Assembly (NCBI GenBank): GCA_029961685.1
Contig: JARWKL010000001.1
Span: 29,710,295 to 29,774,294 of the forward strand
Direction: 5' to 3'
DNA from: Aristolochia californica
Taxonomy: Eukaryota; Streptophyta; Magnoliopsida; Piperales; Aristolochiaceae
DNA length: 64,000 nt
Positions 13,338 through 23,808 of the stretch are shown here, piece after piece. The notes under the pieces are model-generated. The model was not told the origin of the DNA, searched no databases, and saw only the letters and a program-made list of their open reading frames with translations. The translations under genes and the position numbers were made by a program. Within the stretch, counting starts at the first letter, position 1, and each line of letters opens with the position of its first letter.

Positions 13338-16300
13338 CATTTTGCAATTCCCTTTTAGATGTACTATTTTTTCTTAAATCGAAACTTTGAGTTTTCACTC
13401 TCCCTTCATCCCTAAACCAAAAAGGCAAAAAATCACAAAAATATTAAAATTTTAGAGTTTATGTATGGAAAAAATTTTAAACAATAAGAAATGTAAGTAA
13501 GAAAATTTATTCACACACCACAAATGAACAAAAAAGTTTTGTAGTCCAAGTTTGGGAAATTGCACACGTTCAACCCTAACAGCTTGGAATATTATAAAAA
13601 ACAGATTTCTTCCAGACATGCTTTAAAAATGGATATGCATGCTTGAAAATTTTTAAATATGAAAATCACCATTGGATCCAAACCTTTTAAAGAGAATAAC
13701 AAACGGTCATTAAATTCTCAAGTGAGGTGTGGTTGGATAATTACCCGAGTCAAACAAGCCATTATTTTGCCCATTTACAAAAAGCTGACCTTACGATCAT
13801 AGATGATTGTAAAGTGATTTATCATGCGGCACTGACTATATTACCCTAAAAAATGACTTATGGATTGGGAGTCAATAGTCAGTTAAAAATCCCCCGCCTC
13901 CCCTTTTTCCCGACGATTGGAAAACCTGATATATAAAAACTAAAAAGAGTTTACAATCCCAAGAAATTACAGACACTCTTTGGAATTATCTCTCACTACA
14001 TTTGTTCATTGTGCATTTCCATTTTAGATGTACTCTTTTGTATTAAATCAAAACTTTTAGTTTTCGCTCTCCCTTCATCCCGTAAACCAAAAAGGCAAAT
14101 ACATCACAACAAATTGAAAAGTTTAAAGTTTATGTATGAAAAAAAATTTAAACAATAACAAATGTAAGTAAAGAAAATGCATTCACATACCCCAGATGAA
14201 CACAAAACTTTTGTTGTCCAAGTTTGAGAAATTCTACTCGTTCAACCCTAACAGCTTGGAATTTTATAAGTAAAAGATTTCTTCCACACATGCTTTAAAA
14301 ATGGATATGCATGCTTGAAACATGTTAAATATGTAAATCACCTATGGATCCAAACCTTTTAAAGAGAATAACAAACTCTCATTAAATTCTCAAGTGAACG
14401 TGCGGTGGGATATTTACCCGAGTCAAACAAGCCATTACTTTGCCCTTTTAAAAAAGCTGACCTAACGATTATAGATGATTTTAAAGTGATTTATCATGTG
14501 TAACGGGCTATATTACCCAAAGAAATGGCTTATGGATTGGGAGTCAACACTTAGTTAAAAATCCCTGCCTCCTCTTTTTCCCGATGATAGCAAAAACAGA
14601 TATCTAAAAACTTAATAGAGCTTACAATCCATAAAAATTGCTGACACTCATTGAAATTATCTCTCTCTACATTTTTCATTGTGCATTTCCATTTTAGATG
14701 TACTCTTTTTTCTTAAATCAAAACTTTGAGTTTTCGCTCTCCATTCATCCCGTAAACCAAAAAGGCAAATAGATAAAAAAAATTAAAATTTTAGATTTTA
14801 TGTATGGAAAAATTTTAATACAATAACAAACGTAAGTAAAGAAAATTTATTCACACACCACCAATGAACACAAAAGTTTTTTAGTCCAAGTTTGGGAAAT
14901 TCCACAAGTTCAACCCTAACAACTTGGAATTTTATAAGAAAGAGAATTCTTCCACACATGCTTTAAAAATGGATATGCATGCTTGAAACATGTTAAATAT
15001 GCAAATCACCCATGGATCCAAACCTTTTAAAGAGAATAACAAATGCTCATTAAATAGTCAAGTGAACGTGTGGTGCGATATTTACCCGAGTCACACAAGC
15101 CATTATTTTGCCCATTTACAAAAAGCTGACCTAACGATCATAGTTGTTTGTAAAGTGGTTTATCATGTGGCACGGGCTATATTAACCTAAGAAATGACTT
15201 ATGGATTGGAGTCAACACTCAGTTGAAAATCCACCACCTCCCCCTTTTCCCGACGATTATAAAACCATGTATATAAAAACAAACAAGAGCTTACAATCCC
15301 TAAAACTAACATACACTCTTTGGAATTATCTCTCTCTACATTTGTCCATTGTGTATTTCCCTTTTAGATGTACAATTTTTTCTTAAATCAATACAATTAC
15401 TTTTCTCTCTCCCTTCATCACTTAAACCAAAAAGGCAAATAGATCACAACACAATGAAAATTTTAGAATTTACATATAGAAAAAATTTAAAACAATAACA
15501 AATTTAAGAATAGAAAATTTATTCACACACCACAAATGAACACAAAAGTTTTGTTGTCAATGTTTGGGAAAATTGCAAATGTTCAACCCTAATAGCTTGG
15601 AATTTTATAAAATAGAGATTTCTTCCACACATGCCTGAAAAATGGATATGCATGCTTGAAACATGTTAAAGATGCAAATCACCTATGGATCCAAACCTTT
15701 CAAATAGAATTACAAATGCTCATTAAATTCTCAAGTGAACGTGCGGTGAGATATTTACCCGAGTCAAACAAGCCATTATTTTGCCCATTTACAAAAAGCT
15801 GACCTAACAATCATAGATGATTGTAAAGTAATTTATCATACTTAATGGGCTATATTTCCCTAAGAAATAACTTATGGATTGGGAGTCAACACTCAGTTAA
15901 AAATCCCCCGCTTCCCCCTTTTCTCCATGATTGCAAAACCTGATATATAAAAAATAAAAAGAGCTTGCAATCCCTAAAAATTAGAGACACTCATTAGAAT
16001 TTTCTCTCTCTACATTTGTGCATTGTGGATTTCCATTTTAGATATACTCTGTTTTCTTAAATCAAAACTTTTAGTTTTCTCTCTCCCTTCATCCCGTAAA
16101 CCAAAATGGCAAATAGATCACAACAAAATGAAAATTTTAGAGTTTATGTATGGAAAAAATTTAAAACAATAATATATGTAAGTAAAGAAAATATATTCAC
16201 ACACCACAAATGAACACAAAATTTTCTTTATCCAAGTTTGGGAAATTCCACTAGTTCAACCCTAACAGCTTGGAATTTTATAAGAAAGAGATTTCTTCCA

Positions 16301-16693
16301 TTCATGAATTAAAAACGGATATGCATGCTTGAAACAAGTTAAATATGAAAATCACCTATGGATCCAAACCTTTTAAAGAGAATAACAAACGCTCATTAAA
16401 TTCTCAAGCGAACTAGCAGTGGAATATTTACCCGAGTCAAACAAACCATTATTTTGCCCATTTACACAAAGCTGACCAATTAATCATAAACGATTATAAA
16501 GTGATTTATCACGCGTAATAGGTTATATTCCCCTAAAAAATGACTTATGGATTAGGAGTCAACACTCAGCTAAAAATCCCCCGCCTCCCCCTTTTCCCGA
16601 AGATTGTAAAACCTGATATATAAAAACAAAAAAGAGCTAATAATTCCTAAAAATTACAAACATTCTTTGGAATTATCTCTCTCTACATTTGTG
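13338..16693. repeat. 5-monomer higher-order repeat, copy 3 (subfamily A)
   Basis: Monomers anchored at 13855, 14528, 15196, 15869 and 16542 repeat the order of variants seen in copies 1 and 2, including gattaggagtc in the fifth and ttgaaaatccaccacc in the third. By eye it is closer to copy 2 than to copy 1: both share caatagtcagttaaa in monomer 1 and the caacttgg variant for cagcttgg in monomer 3. Confidence 0.88.
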
Positions 16694-17680
16694 CATTTTT
16701 CAATTCCCTTTTAGATGTACTATTTTTTCTTAAATCAAAACTTTGAGTTTTCACTCTCCTTTCATCCCTAAACCAAAAAGGCAAAAAATCACAAAAAAAT
16801 TAAAATTTTAGAGTTTATGTATGGAAAAAATTTTAAACAATAAGAAATTTAAGTAAAGAAAATTTATTCACACACCACAAATGAACACAAAAGTTTTGAA
16901 CTCCAAGTTTGGGAAATTGCACACGTTCAACCCTAACAGCTTGGAATTTTATAAAAAAGAGATTTCTTCCAAACATGCTTTAAAAATGGATATGCATGCT
17001 TGAAAAATTTTAAATATGAAAATCACCATTGGGTCAAAACCTTTTATAGAGAATAACAAATGATCATTAAATTCTCAAGTGACGTGTGGTTGGATAATTA
17101 CTCAAGTCAAACAAATCATTATTTTGCCCATTTACAAAAAGCTGACCTAACGATCACAGATGATTGTAAAGTGATTTATCATGCGGCACTGGCTATATTA
17201 CCCTAAAAAATTACTTATGGATTGGGAGTCAACAGTAAGTTAAAAATCCCCCGCCTCCCCTTTTTCCCGACGATTGGAAAACTTGATATATAAAAACTAA
17301 AAAGAGTTTACAATCCCTAAAAATTACAAACACTCTTTGAAATTATCTCTCACAACATATGTTCATTGTGCATTTCCATTTTAGATGTACTCTTTTGTAT
17401 TAAATCAAAACTTTTAGTTTTCGCTCTCCCTTCATCCCGTAAACCAAAAAGGCAAATACATCACAACAAAATGAAAAGTTTAGAGTTTATGTATGGAAAA
17501 AAATTTAAAAAATAACAAATGTAAGTAAAGAAAATTCATTCACATACCACAAATGAACACAAAACTTTTGTTGTCCAAGTTTGAGAAATTCTACTCGTTC
17601 AACCCTAACTGCTTGAAATTTTATAAGAAAGAGATTTCTTCCACACATGCTTTAAAAATGGGTATGCATGTGCTTGAAAC
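16694..17680. repeat. 5-monomer higher-order repeat, truncated copy 4 (subfamily A)
   Basis: Only the first monomer (anchor 17212, here ttacttatgg) and part of the second are present. It keeps the marker gcggcactggctatattacc. The copy stops at the switch to subfamily B near 17.68 kb, so the A/B junction cuts through a 5-mer HOR. Confidence 0.85.
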
Positions 17681-17700
17681 ATGTTAAAGATTCAAATGAC
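17655..17700. other. Junction between satellite subfamilies A and B
   Basis: To the left, through gatttcttccacacatgc at about 17,633, every diagnostic site is A-type. To the right, from caaatgacctatgg at about 17,694 and aataacattaaattc, sites are B-type: tatacttttttc, tttcactttccc-like text, the extra agataaaa, and tttttctacacatgtttt. The switch lies within one monomer and is marked by a local irregularity, atgcatgtgcttg in place of atgcatgcttg. This looks like a recombination breakpoint between two array types, though gene conversion is also possible. Confidence 0.8.
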
Positions 17701-17857
17701 CTATGGATCCAAACCTTTTAAGGAGAATAACATTAAATTCTCAAGTGAACGTGCGGTGGGATATTTACCCGAGTCAAAGAAGCCATTATTTTGCACATTT
17801 ACAAAAAGCTGACCTAACGATCATAGATGATGGTATAGTGATTTATCTTGCATAACG

Positions 17858-17880
17858 GACTATATACCTCCCCCTTTTCC
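17858..17880. other. Deletion junction in the first B monomer
   Basis: The text passes from cataacggactatat directly to acctcccccttttcc. The usual tttttgtaaggaatgac, the whole anchor and most of the caacactcagttaaaaatcc stretch are missing, roughly 55-60 bp. This is the only monomer left of the chromovirus that lacks the anchor. Confidence 0.8.
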
Positions 17881-18530
17881 AGACGATAGCTGAACCTGAT
17901 CTGTAAAAATTAATAAGAGTTTACAATCCCTAAAAATTACAAACAATTTTTGGAATTATCTCTCTCTACATTTATACATTGTGCATTTTCATTTTGGATG
18001 TATACTTTTTTCTTAAATCAAAACTTGAGTTTTCACTTTTCCTTCATCTCCTAAACAAAAAAACAGATAAAAGGCAAATAGATCACAACAAAATAAAAAT
18101 TTTAGAGTTGATGTGTGGAAAGAATTTAAATAAATAACAAATGAAAGTAAAGAAAATTAATTCACACACCACAAATGAACATAAAAGTTTTTTTATCTAA
18201 GTTTGGAAAATTCCACTTGTTCAAACCTAATAGCTTAGAATTTTATAAGAAATAGATTTTTCTACACATGTTTTAAAAAATGGTTATGCATGCTTGAAAC
18301 ATGTTAAAGAAGCAAGTGACCTACGGATCCAAACCTTTTAAAGAGAATAACATTAAATTCCCAAGTGAACGTGCAGTGGAATATTTACCCTAGTCAAACA
18401 AGCCATTATTTTGGCCATTGACAAAAAGCTGACCTAACAATAATCGATGATTGTAACGTGATTTATTATGCATAACGGGCTATATTTTTGTAAGTAATGA
18501 CTTATGGATTGGGAGTCAACACTCAGTTAA

Positions 18531-18535
18531 AAATC
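18531..18535. repeat. Target-site duplication AAATC, left copy
   Basis: AAATC immediately precedes the LTR start TGTTACGG and is repeated at 24733-24737 just after the other LTR. The uninterrupted satellite reads ttaaaaatccccc at this place. The 5-bp length is the usual one for Ty3/gypsy integrases. Confidence 0.95.
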
Positions 18536-19215
18536 TGTTACGGTCCCGGGTCATGGATCGAGTAACGGCGTGGGATATGTGAATCCAGCACTCAGAATTT
18601 ACTCACTTCACGTCAAGGGTCTGTGTATGAGTATTTCTCCTTAACCAATGCTTGGACAGGAGGAAAGATCCTCTTTTGAGGGTCCTACCAAGTTGTTATG
18701 CTAGGTAGAAGACCCCACAGCAATGCTGACCTTGGTAGAGCAAGGTGCTCTCTTTTCTTGGTCACGGCAAAGAGGGTTTGGCCCTCTTTGTTGCTGCTCT
18801 AGCTAAGAATGCAATCCTTCTTTCTTAAATAACTTGAAACACGAGTTTGGGATAGATTAATACCTCTTCTTTGATGCTATGATCAACTCCCACGTTGCAC
18901 CAGGAATTGCTCAAGATTTGAGGATAAAAATCCTCACTTTGCTGCTTGGTAAGGGAGGAATTGGGCCTCTCTTGCTGCTGCTGCCAAGAAGGAGGATAGA
19001 CCTCCTCTTTGGGCTCGGAAAAGGGGCAGGAAGCTCCTTTTCTTAGTAAGGATGATGGTGGATGAATTTGGGTGAAGATGGATGGCAATGGAGGGTGAAT
19101 GATAGGTTGGATTTTTGGAGTAAACCCTAAACTCGGGATCAAGAGGTGATCCCAACCTATTTAGACTAGGTTATTCTAAAATCTCAAAGCTTACCTATTT
19201 CATTCATACCTATCC

Positions 19216-19224
19216 CTTAAATAG
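19216..19224 (-). promoter_or_regulatory. TATA-like box of the 3' LTR
   Basis: The sense strand reads CTATTTAAG, followed by GGATAGG. It lies about 220 bp into the LTR, downstream of the 28-bp repeats, which is a reasonable place for the U3 promoter core. The same motif is at 24506-24514 in the 5' LTR. No start site can be seen directly. Confidence 0.5.
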
Positions 19225-19280
19225 GGAGTTTTAGGGTTAGGGTTACAATAATTCCCCATAATGCCCTTACATAAAAAGTA

Positions 19281-19382
19281 ATAAGAAATAACTCCTACTT
19301 AAAATAATATAAGAAATAAATCCTACTTAAAACAATATTAGAAATAAATCCTACTCAAAGAAATATAAGAATTAAATCCTAT
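19281..19382 (-). repeat. Four 28-bp tandem repeats in U3 of the 3' LTR
   Basis: Copies of a taagaaataaatcctactta-like unit start at 19281, 19309, 19337 and 19365, an exact 28-bp spacing, with a few differences between copies. In the sense direction they sit upstream of the TATA-like box, the usual place for enhancer-type iterations. The last copy ends next to the pol stop codon. Function is inference only. Confidence 0.85.
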
Positions 19383-20791
19383 TGACTGAGTAGTTGTTGT
19401 CTTCTTCGTTGTGTGACTCGGTGTGCTATTGAGTCCACAACATCTGCCTCCACATGGAGAAAGAGCTTGTCCTCAAGCTCAAAAGCTGGGTAGACTTGTT
19501 TGAAGATGTCCACACGTTCCCATGTTGCAGCGTCGGGGTCAGTGTCCGTCCACTGAACGAGAATCTCCCAATGATCATTGGTCAGCCGTGCACATAACAC
19601 CACAGCTGGGTTAAGAATAACCTCGCCATGATCAACTGGTGGTAGGAATGGAGTGGATGTAGGCTGTGCTCCGAAATGCGGCTTCAAAAGAGAGACATGA
19701 AACACATCGTGAATTTTGGCTGTGTCCGGTAATTTGAGTTGATAGGCGACTGGTCCCACGCGTCGAAGAATGGGAAACGGCCCAAAAAATTGGGGTGAGA
19801 GCTTATGACGTGGAGGTCCCACTAGAGACTGCTGACGGTAGGGCTGGAGCTGTAGCGACACACACTTTTCAACCTCAAAAGAGACCTCACGGTGGCCTCT
19901 GTTGTATACATCCTTCATCCAAGCTGGGGCACGTCGTAGCCGTTCTGTGATATTCTGCAGCAGTAGATCCCTGTCTATGAGTGCCTGATCAATTGTGTCC
20001 ACGCGGGTGGACCCTGGGTTGTACGAGAGGAGGCGAGGTGGATCCCGGCCATATATAACCCGAAAAGGAGTGGATTGCAATGCAGAGTGGAACGAAGTGT
20101 TGTAACAATATTCGGCCCACGGAAGCCATTGAACCCATTGCCGCGGACGATCCCCCACCAAGCACCGTAGATAAATCTCGATGGTGCGGTTCACCCCCTC
20201 AGTCTGCCCGTCTATCTGTGGATGATAGGCAGAGGAGAACTTCAATTTCGTCCCACTCAAGTGAAACAGTTCCCACCAAAAGGTGCTTGTGAAAACTGCA
20301 TCTCTGTCACTCACAATGGATTCTGGAATGTCATGTAAGCGGAATATCTGCTCTAGGAAAGTCTGAGCAACCCGTGTTGCTGTATACGGATGAGCCATCG
20401 GTATAAAATGCCCGTACTTGGAGAATCGATCAACCACTACGAAAAGTACGGATTTGCCGGCAGACAGGGGTAGGCCTTCCACAAAATCCATTGAAATGTC
20501 GGCCCAAACCTGCGTTGGAAGGGCCAGAGGCTGGAGAAGACCGGCTGGACTCAAGTGCTCGGCTTTGTTGCGCTGGCATACCTGACAGTCGCCAACATAA
20601 GTTGCAATAGAGGCTTTCATGGCTTGCCAGTAAAAATCAGCTCGAATTCTGTGCAAGGTCTTCTGGATCCCCTCGTGTGTACTGTCGTGGTAGGCCGAGA
20701 GAATAGCTGGAATCAACTCGGACTCAGGTGGAAGGAAAATCTGATGCTTATAATAAATAAGTGAATCCTGGATGGACCACTTCACATTCAT
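19379..20791 (-). pseudogene. pol fragment: integrase with C-terminal chromodomain
   Basis: A 470-codon open stretch encodes the integrase that inserts element cDNA into chromatin. Residue numbers are from the ATG at 20791. An HHCC zinc-binding region has H35, H39, C69 and C72. The catalytic core carries D102 (SMDF), D162 (VSDRD) and E198 (DGQTEG), so the DDE triad is intact. A GPF...P-type motif is at about 337-355. A chromodomain-like segment at about 386-445 contains LVQWTDTDPDAATWE, the expected aromatic and acidic pattern of a methyl-histone reader. The last 20 codons lie inside the 3' LTR. Upstream, the same frame continues but is cut by TAA at 20798-20800 and TAG at 20822-20824. This part is therefore open but no longer joined to the polyprotein. 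The ATG is internal, not a true start. Confidence 0.95.
19443..19451 (-). promoter_or_regulatory. Probable polypurine tract (weak)
   Basis: The sense strand just before the 3' LTR reads GTGGAGGCAGA, then TGTTGTGG. GGAGGCAGA is purine-rich with one C and sits where plus-strand priming should start. It is short and imperfect for a polypurine tract. It also lies inside the integrase/chromodomain reading frame, because pol continues into the LTR. Confidence 0.4.
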
Positions 20792-20821
20792 TGTCCCTTA
20801 TGAGATCTGCTGATGTAGTTC

Positions 20822-21679
20822 CTACAGTGCAGGGTTAGTAGAATGTGCTTCTCGCACCAAGTCCATAATGAGAAATCTCGGCTGGCTGATAGAATAGACC
20901 AACTGCTGATCTTCAAAACACCGTGACAAGGCATCTGCCGCCTTATTTAATCTCCCCGCACGATACTCCACCGAGAAGTCAAACCCCAACAACTTACTAA
21001 TCCAGTGCTGTTGTGGCGACGTTGTCAAACGCTGTTCTAGTAAGAATTTAAGGCTGTAGTGATCCGTGCGTATGAGAAAAGCCCGGCCCCAGAGATAAGG
21101 CCTCCAATGTTGGACCACTTTGGCCAACCCAATCAATTCGCGCTCATAGGCTGCCAGTTTGTGATGGTGGACTGCCAACTGTCTGCTAAAATAAGCAATA
21201 GGATGGCCCAGCTGCTCTAAAACGGCCCCCATGCCCACGCCCGAAGCGTCGCACTCTACCACGAACAATTCTTCGAAGTTGGGAAGTTGTAATACTGGCG
21301 CGGATGCGAGGGCAGCTTTGAGTGCCACAAACGACATGGTGGCCCCCTCATTCCAAATAAAGGAATTTTTCTTGAGTAAACTCGTCAATGGTGCTGCCAC
21401 TAGCCCATAGTTCTGAATAAATTTACGGTAGTAGCCCGCAAGACCCAGAAAACCCCGTAATGCAGAACACGACTGTGGTTGCGGCCACTCGTGAATAGCT
21501 CGGATCTTCTCGGGATCCACCGTAACCCCCTCATGTGAGATAATGTGTCCCAGATATCCCACGTATGAAGCCGCAAAAGAACACTTGGAGTGTTTCAAAT
21601 AGAGCTGATGTGCTCTTAACAAGTCGAAAACAATCCTCAAGTGTGCCAAGTGCTCCTCAACCGACTTGCTATATATCAA
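20822..21679 (-). pseudogene. pol fragment: reverse transcriptase C-terminal part and RNase H
   Basis: A 285-codon open stretch begins right after the reverse-transcriptase catalytic box. Residues 1-100 hold the RT thumb/connection motifs (HLAHLRIVFDLLR, GYLGHIIS, LRGFLGLAGYYRKF). From about 138 comes RNase H: D144 in VECDASG, E179/E181 in YERE, D206 in RTDH and D249 in ADALSR, so the acidic residues are present. RNase H would degrade the RNA strand during cDNA synthesis. It is separated from the preceding frame by a frameshift next to the catalytic box and from integrase by two stop codons. The first codon is an internal frame entry, not a translation start. Confidence 0.95.
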
Positions 21680-23061
21680 AATATCATCGAAAAATACAAG
21701 AACAAATTTTCGAAGATAGGGCTAAATACCTCGTTAATCAAAGCTTGAAAAGTGGAGGGTGCATTGGATAACCCGAACGGCATGACGACGAACTCAAAGT
21801 GGCCATGGTGCGTGCGGAATGCCATCTTCTCGATATCAGAGGGGTGCATCCGGACCTGATGGTATCCCGAACGGAGGTCAAGTTTAGTGAATAACCACGA
21901 CCCATGTAACTCATCCAGAAGCTCATCCACTACCGGAATCGGGAACTTGTCTTTTACTGTCTGCACGTTCAACTCCCGATAATCCACGCAGAACCTCCAT
22001 GTCCCATCATGTTTCTTCACCAGTAAGACGGGTGAAGAGAACGGGGAGAGGCTGGGACGAATAAGACCTTGTTTCAACATCTCATGGCACTCATGCTCTA
22101 TCTCGTCCTTCTGAAGGTGTGGGTAACGGTATGGTCGCACGACCACTACCTCAGAACCTGGTTTCAGATAGATCCTGTGGTCACAGTGCCTCATGGGAGG
22201 CAACCTCGAAGGCTCCTGGAAGACGTCATAGAACTCCTCAACCAGACCATCACTAGTAGTGTCAGGCTGATCCTGTGTCTGTAAAGTGTGTATGCGGTGG
22301 GCCCTGTCCACCTGACAGCCCTGTAAGAGCACCCGACTTCCGGCCAAATCAAAGCTCATGGTTAAAGCCGAAAAGTCCCACAGAATGGGCCCCAATGTTT
22401 GTAACCATTTAATGCCTAAAACCATATCAAATCCTGCTAGGGGAATAACAAAAAATTCCGCATTAAATGAAGTAAATCCAATGGAAAAAGTTACCGCCTT
22501 ACTAATCCCATAGTTAGGGACCTTCTCGCCATTGGCCACTGAGACGGTGGCTGTCGGATGAGTGTGTATCTGGAGATGGAGATACTGTGCGACTGTCAAA
22601 CTCAGAAAATTGTGTGTACTCCCCGAGTCGACTAGTCCCACCAGTTCTCGGTCGATGACATGAGCTCGGACTTGCATTGTAGTAGGCGATTTCTGCCCAG
22701 TAATAGCATGCAAGGATATCTCTGGTGGTTCCTCCTCGATAATATCCTCTGGTTCCTCTGGATCCTCTGAATCCTCCATCTCGAGGAAAAATAATCGTTT
22801 ACATTGGTGTCCGACCCGATACTGCTCATTGCAGTTATAACAGAGATTTTTGGACCGCCTTTCTGCCATCTCCACACTCGTCAATTTTTTTATAAAGCTC
22901 GGTAGGGAATTACCAGGGCGGGGATCGGCTACCCGAGTCATAGTCGGAGGGTGTCTAGATGGTGCTACTGTAGATGTTCCCTGAGATGAATTATAGCGGC
23001 GCCCTTGCCACGTGGAGGAAGTGTTCCTCTCACTCGACCAATCCGGCTTCCGTAGCTGCAA
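21676..23061 (-). pseudogene. gag C-terminus, aspartic protease and N-terminal reverse transcriptase
   Basis: A 461-codon open stretch. A gag zinc knuckle has C74, C77, H85 and C87 (CYNC...GHQC), the RNA-binding nucleocapsid motif. An acidic spacer follows at 95-113. The retropepsin-type protease has its active-site DSG at 145-147 and a VLGIKWL segment at 214-220. Reverse transcriptase starts near 284, with D395 in the FTKLDLRSGYHQV motif and MPFGLSNAPSTFQ at 427-439. The frame then shifts inside a T run just before the second catalytic acidic pair and stops at 21676-21678. The listed first codon is TTG, not ATG, and follows an in-frame TAG at 23062-23064, so this is the interior of a gag-pol frame. 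Nonsense and frameshift changes make it non-functional in this copy. Confidence 0.95.
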
Positions 23062-23064
23062 CTA

Positions 23065-23222
23065 TTGTCGTTGTTCCATTGCTCGGGCCATATTCATGGC
23101 ATGAGCTAGATCAGTGGGCATAAGGAGTTCTACCTCTAGCCGTAAATACTCATGAGACCTGCTGTGAATAAGGAGACCTGCTGGTCAACCAATACCCTCT
23201 CACCAGCACGAGCCAACTTTTC
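23065..23222 (-). pseudogene. gag fragment between two stop codons, with a frameshift
   Basis: After the TAG at 23223-23225 the gag-like reading continues in the same frame (EKLARAGERVLVDQQVSLF) to about 23,155, then jumps frame. In the new frame it reads LRLEVELLMPTDLAHAMNMA before the TAG at 23062-23064. LEVELLMPTDLAHAMNMA resembles the segment that links the gag domain to the zinc knuckle in plant Ty3/gypsy gag. The fragment is too short and broken for an open-frame call, but it joins the neighbouring gag pieces. Confidence 0.75.
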
Positions 23223-23456
23223 CTAGAAGAGTTTTTGATAGTGTTCCACCGAACCCGTTTGTCTCAATAGGACTAACTCTCCCAAGGGGTTGCTGTTGGC
23301 GGGAGGCCCAAATCTAACTGTGCATAGATTTTTAAATTCTCCCCAAGTCATTCTCGGTCTCTCTTTCTCTACTTGAGTCACCCATAACATGGCTTCATCT
23401 GTCATATGGAAAGAGGCTAGTTGCACCTTATCCCATTCAGTAGTCCCTTGGTTCAA
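23223..23456 (-). pseudogene. gag fragment (retrotransposon gag domain, central part)
   Basis: A 77-codon stretch with the typical gag pattern: WDKVQLASFHMTDEAMLW, then TWGEFKNLCTVRFGPP, then NPLGELVLLRQTGSVEHY. This belongs to the capsid-like gag domain of plant Ty3/gypsy elements. It lies in a different frame from the N-terminal gag piece because of a nine-base homopolymer (A on plus, 23455-23463). It ends at an in-frame TAG (23223-23225) where the family normally continues. Confidence 0.88.
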
Positions 23457-23800
23457 AAAAAAATTTCACATCTATGCAACCAAATTACGGGATCCACAGA
23501 GCCATTGAAAGAGGGAAACTCTAACTTGGTGTACCTTGGGATTGTGCCTCCATGCTGAGGTGCTTGGACAGCAGTGCGCCCTGGCCACTGCTCCCCTCTT
23601 CTGTGATATGGTTGAGCAACCTCTCTCACCTCTGGACTCTGATGTCTCTCTGTCCTCAACTCTTGTAGCATGCTAATGATTCGGCTTATCTCTTCTTCCA
23701 AACCACAAACCTTTCCCAACACTGGTTGTGCTGTTTCAAGGCTATCTTCCATCTTTTGTATCCTGATTTGGATTTCTTCATTGCTGATATTATCCCCCAT
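23453..23800 (-). pseudogene. gag N-terminal fragment, from the probable native start
   Basis: The ATG at 23800-23798 (MGDNISNEEIQ) is 9 bp beyond the primer site and is the most likely gag start. The open frame also extends upstream into the LTR, which I do not regard as coding. The product has a charged, possibly coiled region (about 30 to 75 residues from the ATG of the LTR-extended frame: IRIQKMEDSLE, EEEISRIISMLQEL). It then has the conserved gag entry KLEFPSFNGSVDPVIWLHRCE. The frame fails at the nine-base homopolymer at 23455-23463, immediately after that motif. Confidence 0.88.
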
Positions 23801-23808
23801 GTTACCCA

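Larger units (their letters stand above)
1..18535. repeat. Satellite array, left block (about 673-bp monomers, mainly subfamily A)
   Basis: This is a head-to-tail tandem repeat. Counting from the conserved anchor gacttatggatt, monomer anchors fall at 365, 1038, 1711, 2386, 3063, 3767, 4442, 5102, 5777, 6451, 7120, 7791, 8463, 9136, 9809, 10480, 11188, 11842, 12515, 13186, 13855, 14528, 15196, 15869, 16542, 17212 and 18499; one anchor near 17,866 is deleted. Intervals are mostly 670-678 bp. Subfamily A is marked by tattaccctaagaaatgac before the anchor, by tttcttccacacatgc, by caaatcacctatgg, and by aacgctcattaaa. Each monomer also has a C-rich block just after the anchor and a TATATAAA box about 60 bp downstream of it. 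Open frames of about 60 codons recur, but they are interrupted in sister monomers and vary freely in amino acids, so I do not call genes. The array runs off the window start. The last 0.85 kb belongs to subfamily B. Confidence 0.97.
18536..19442 (-). repeat. 3' LTR of the chromovirus (907 bp)
   Basis: On the plus strand it starts TGTTACGGTC and ends GTCCACAACA, nearly identical to 23824-24732. Read in sense (minus), the U3 part holds the last 20 codons of pol, four 28-bp tandem repeats (19281-19382), and a TATA-like CTATTTAAG (19216-19224). It differs from the 5' LTR by a missing 2-bp AC near 18,566 and about 13 substitutions. The open frames of 105 and 73 codons inside it begin at TTG, overlap each other and have no recognisable domain, so I do not call them genes. 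Confidence 0.96.

Noticed and set aside
18825..19155. Open frames of 105 and 73 codons in the LTR, also present at 24115-24445
   Set aside because: Both start at TTG, overlap in different frames, have no domain, and occur twice only because the LTR is duplicated.
20080..20764. Plus-strand frames of 69-71 codons opposite integrase, and others opposite reverse transcriptase
   Set aside because: They are antisense shadows of the pol reading frame, without motifs or plausible starts.
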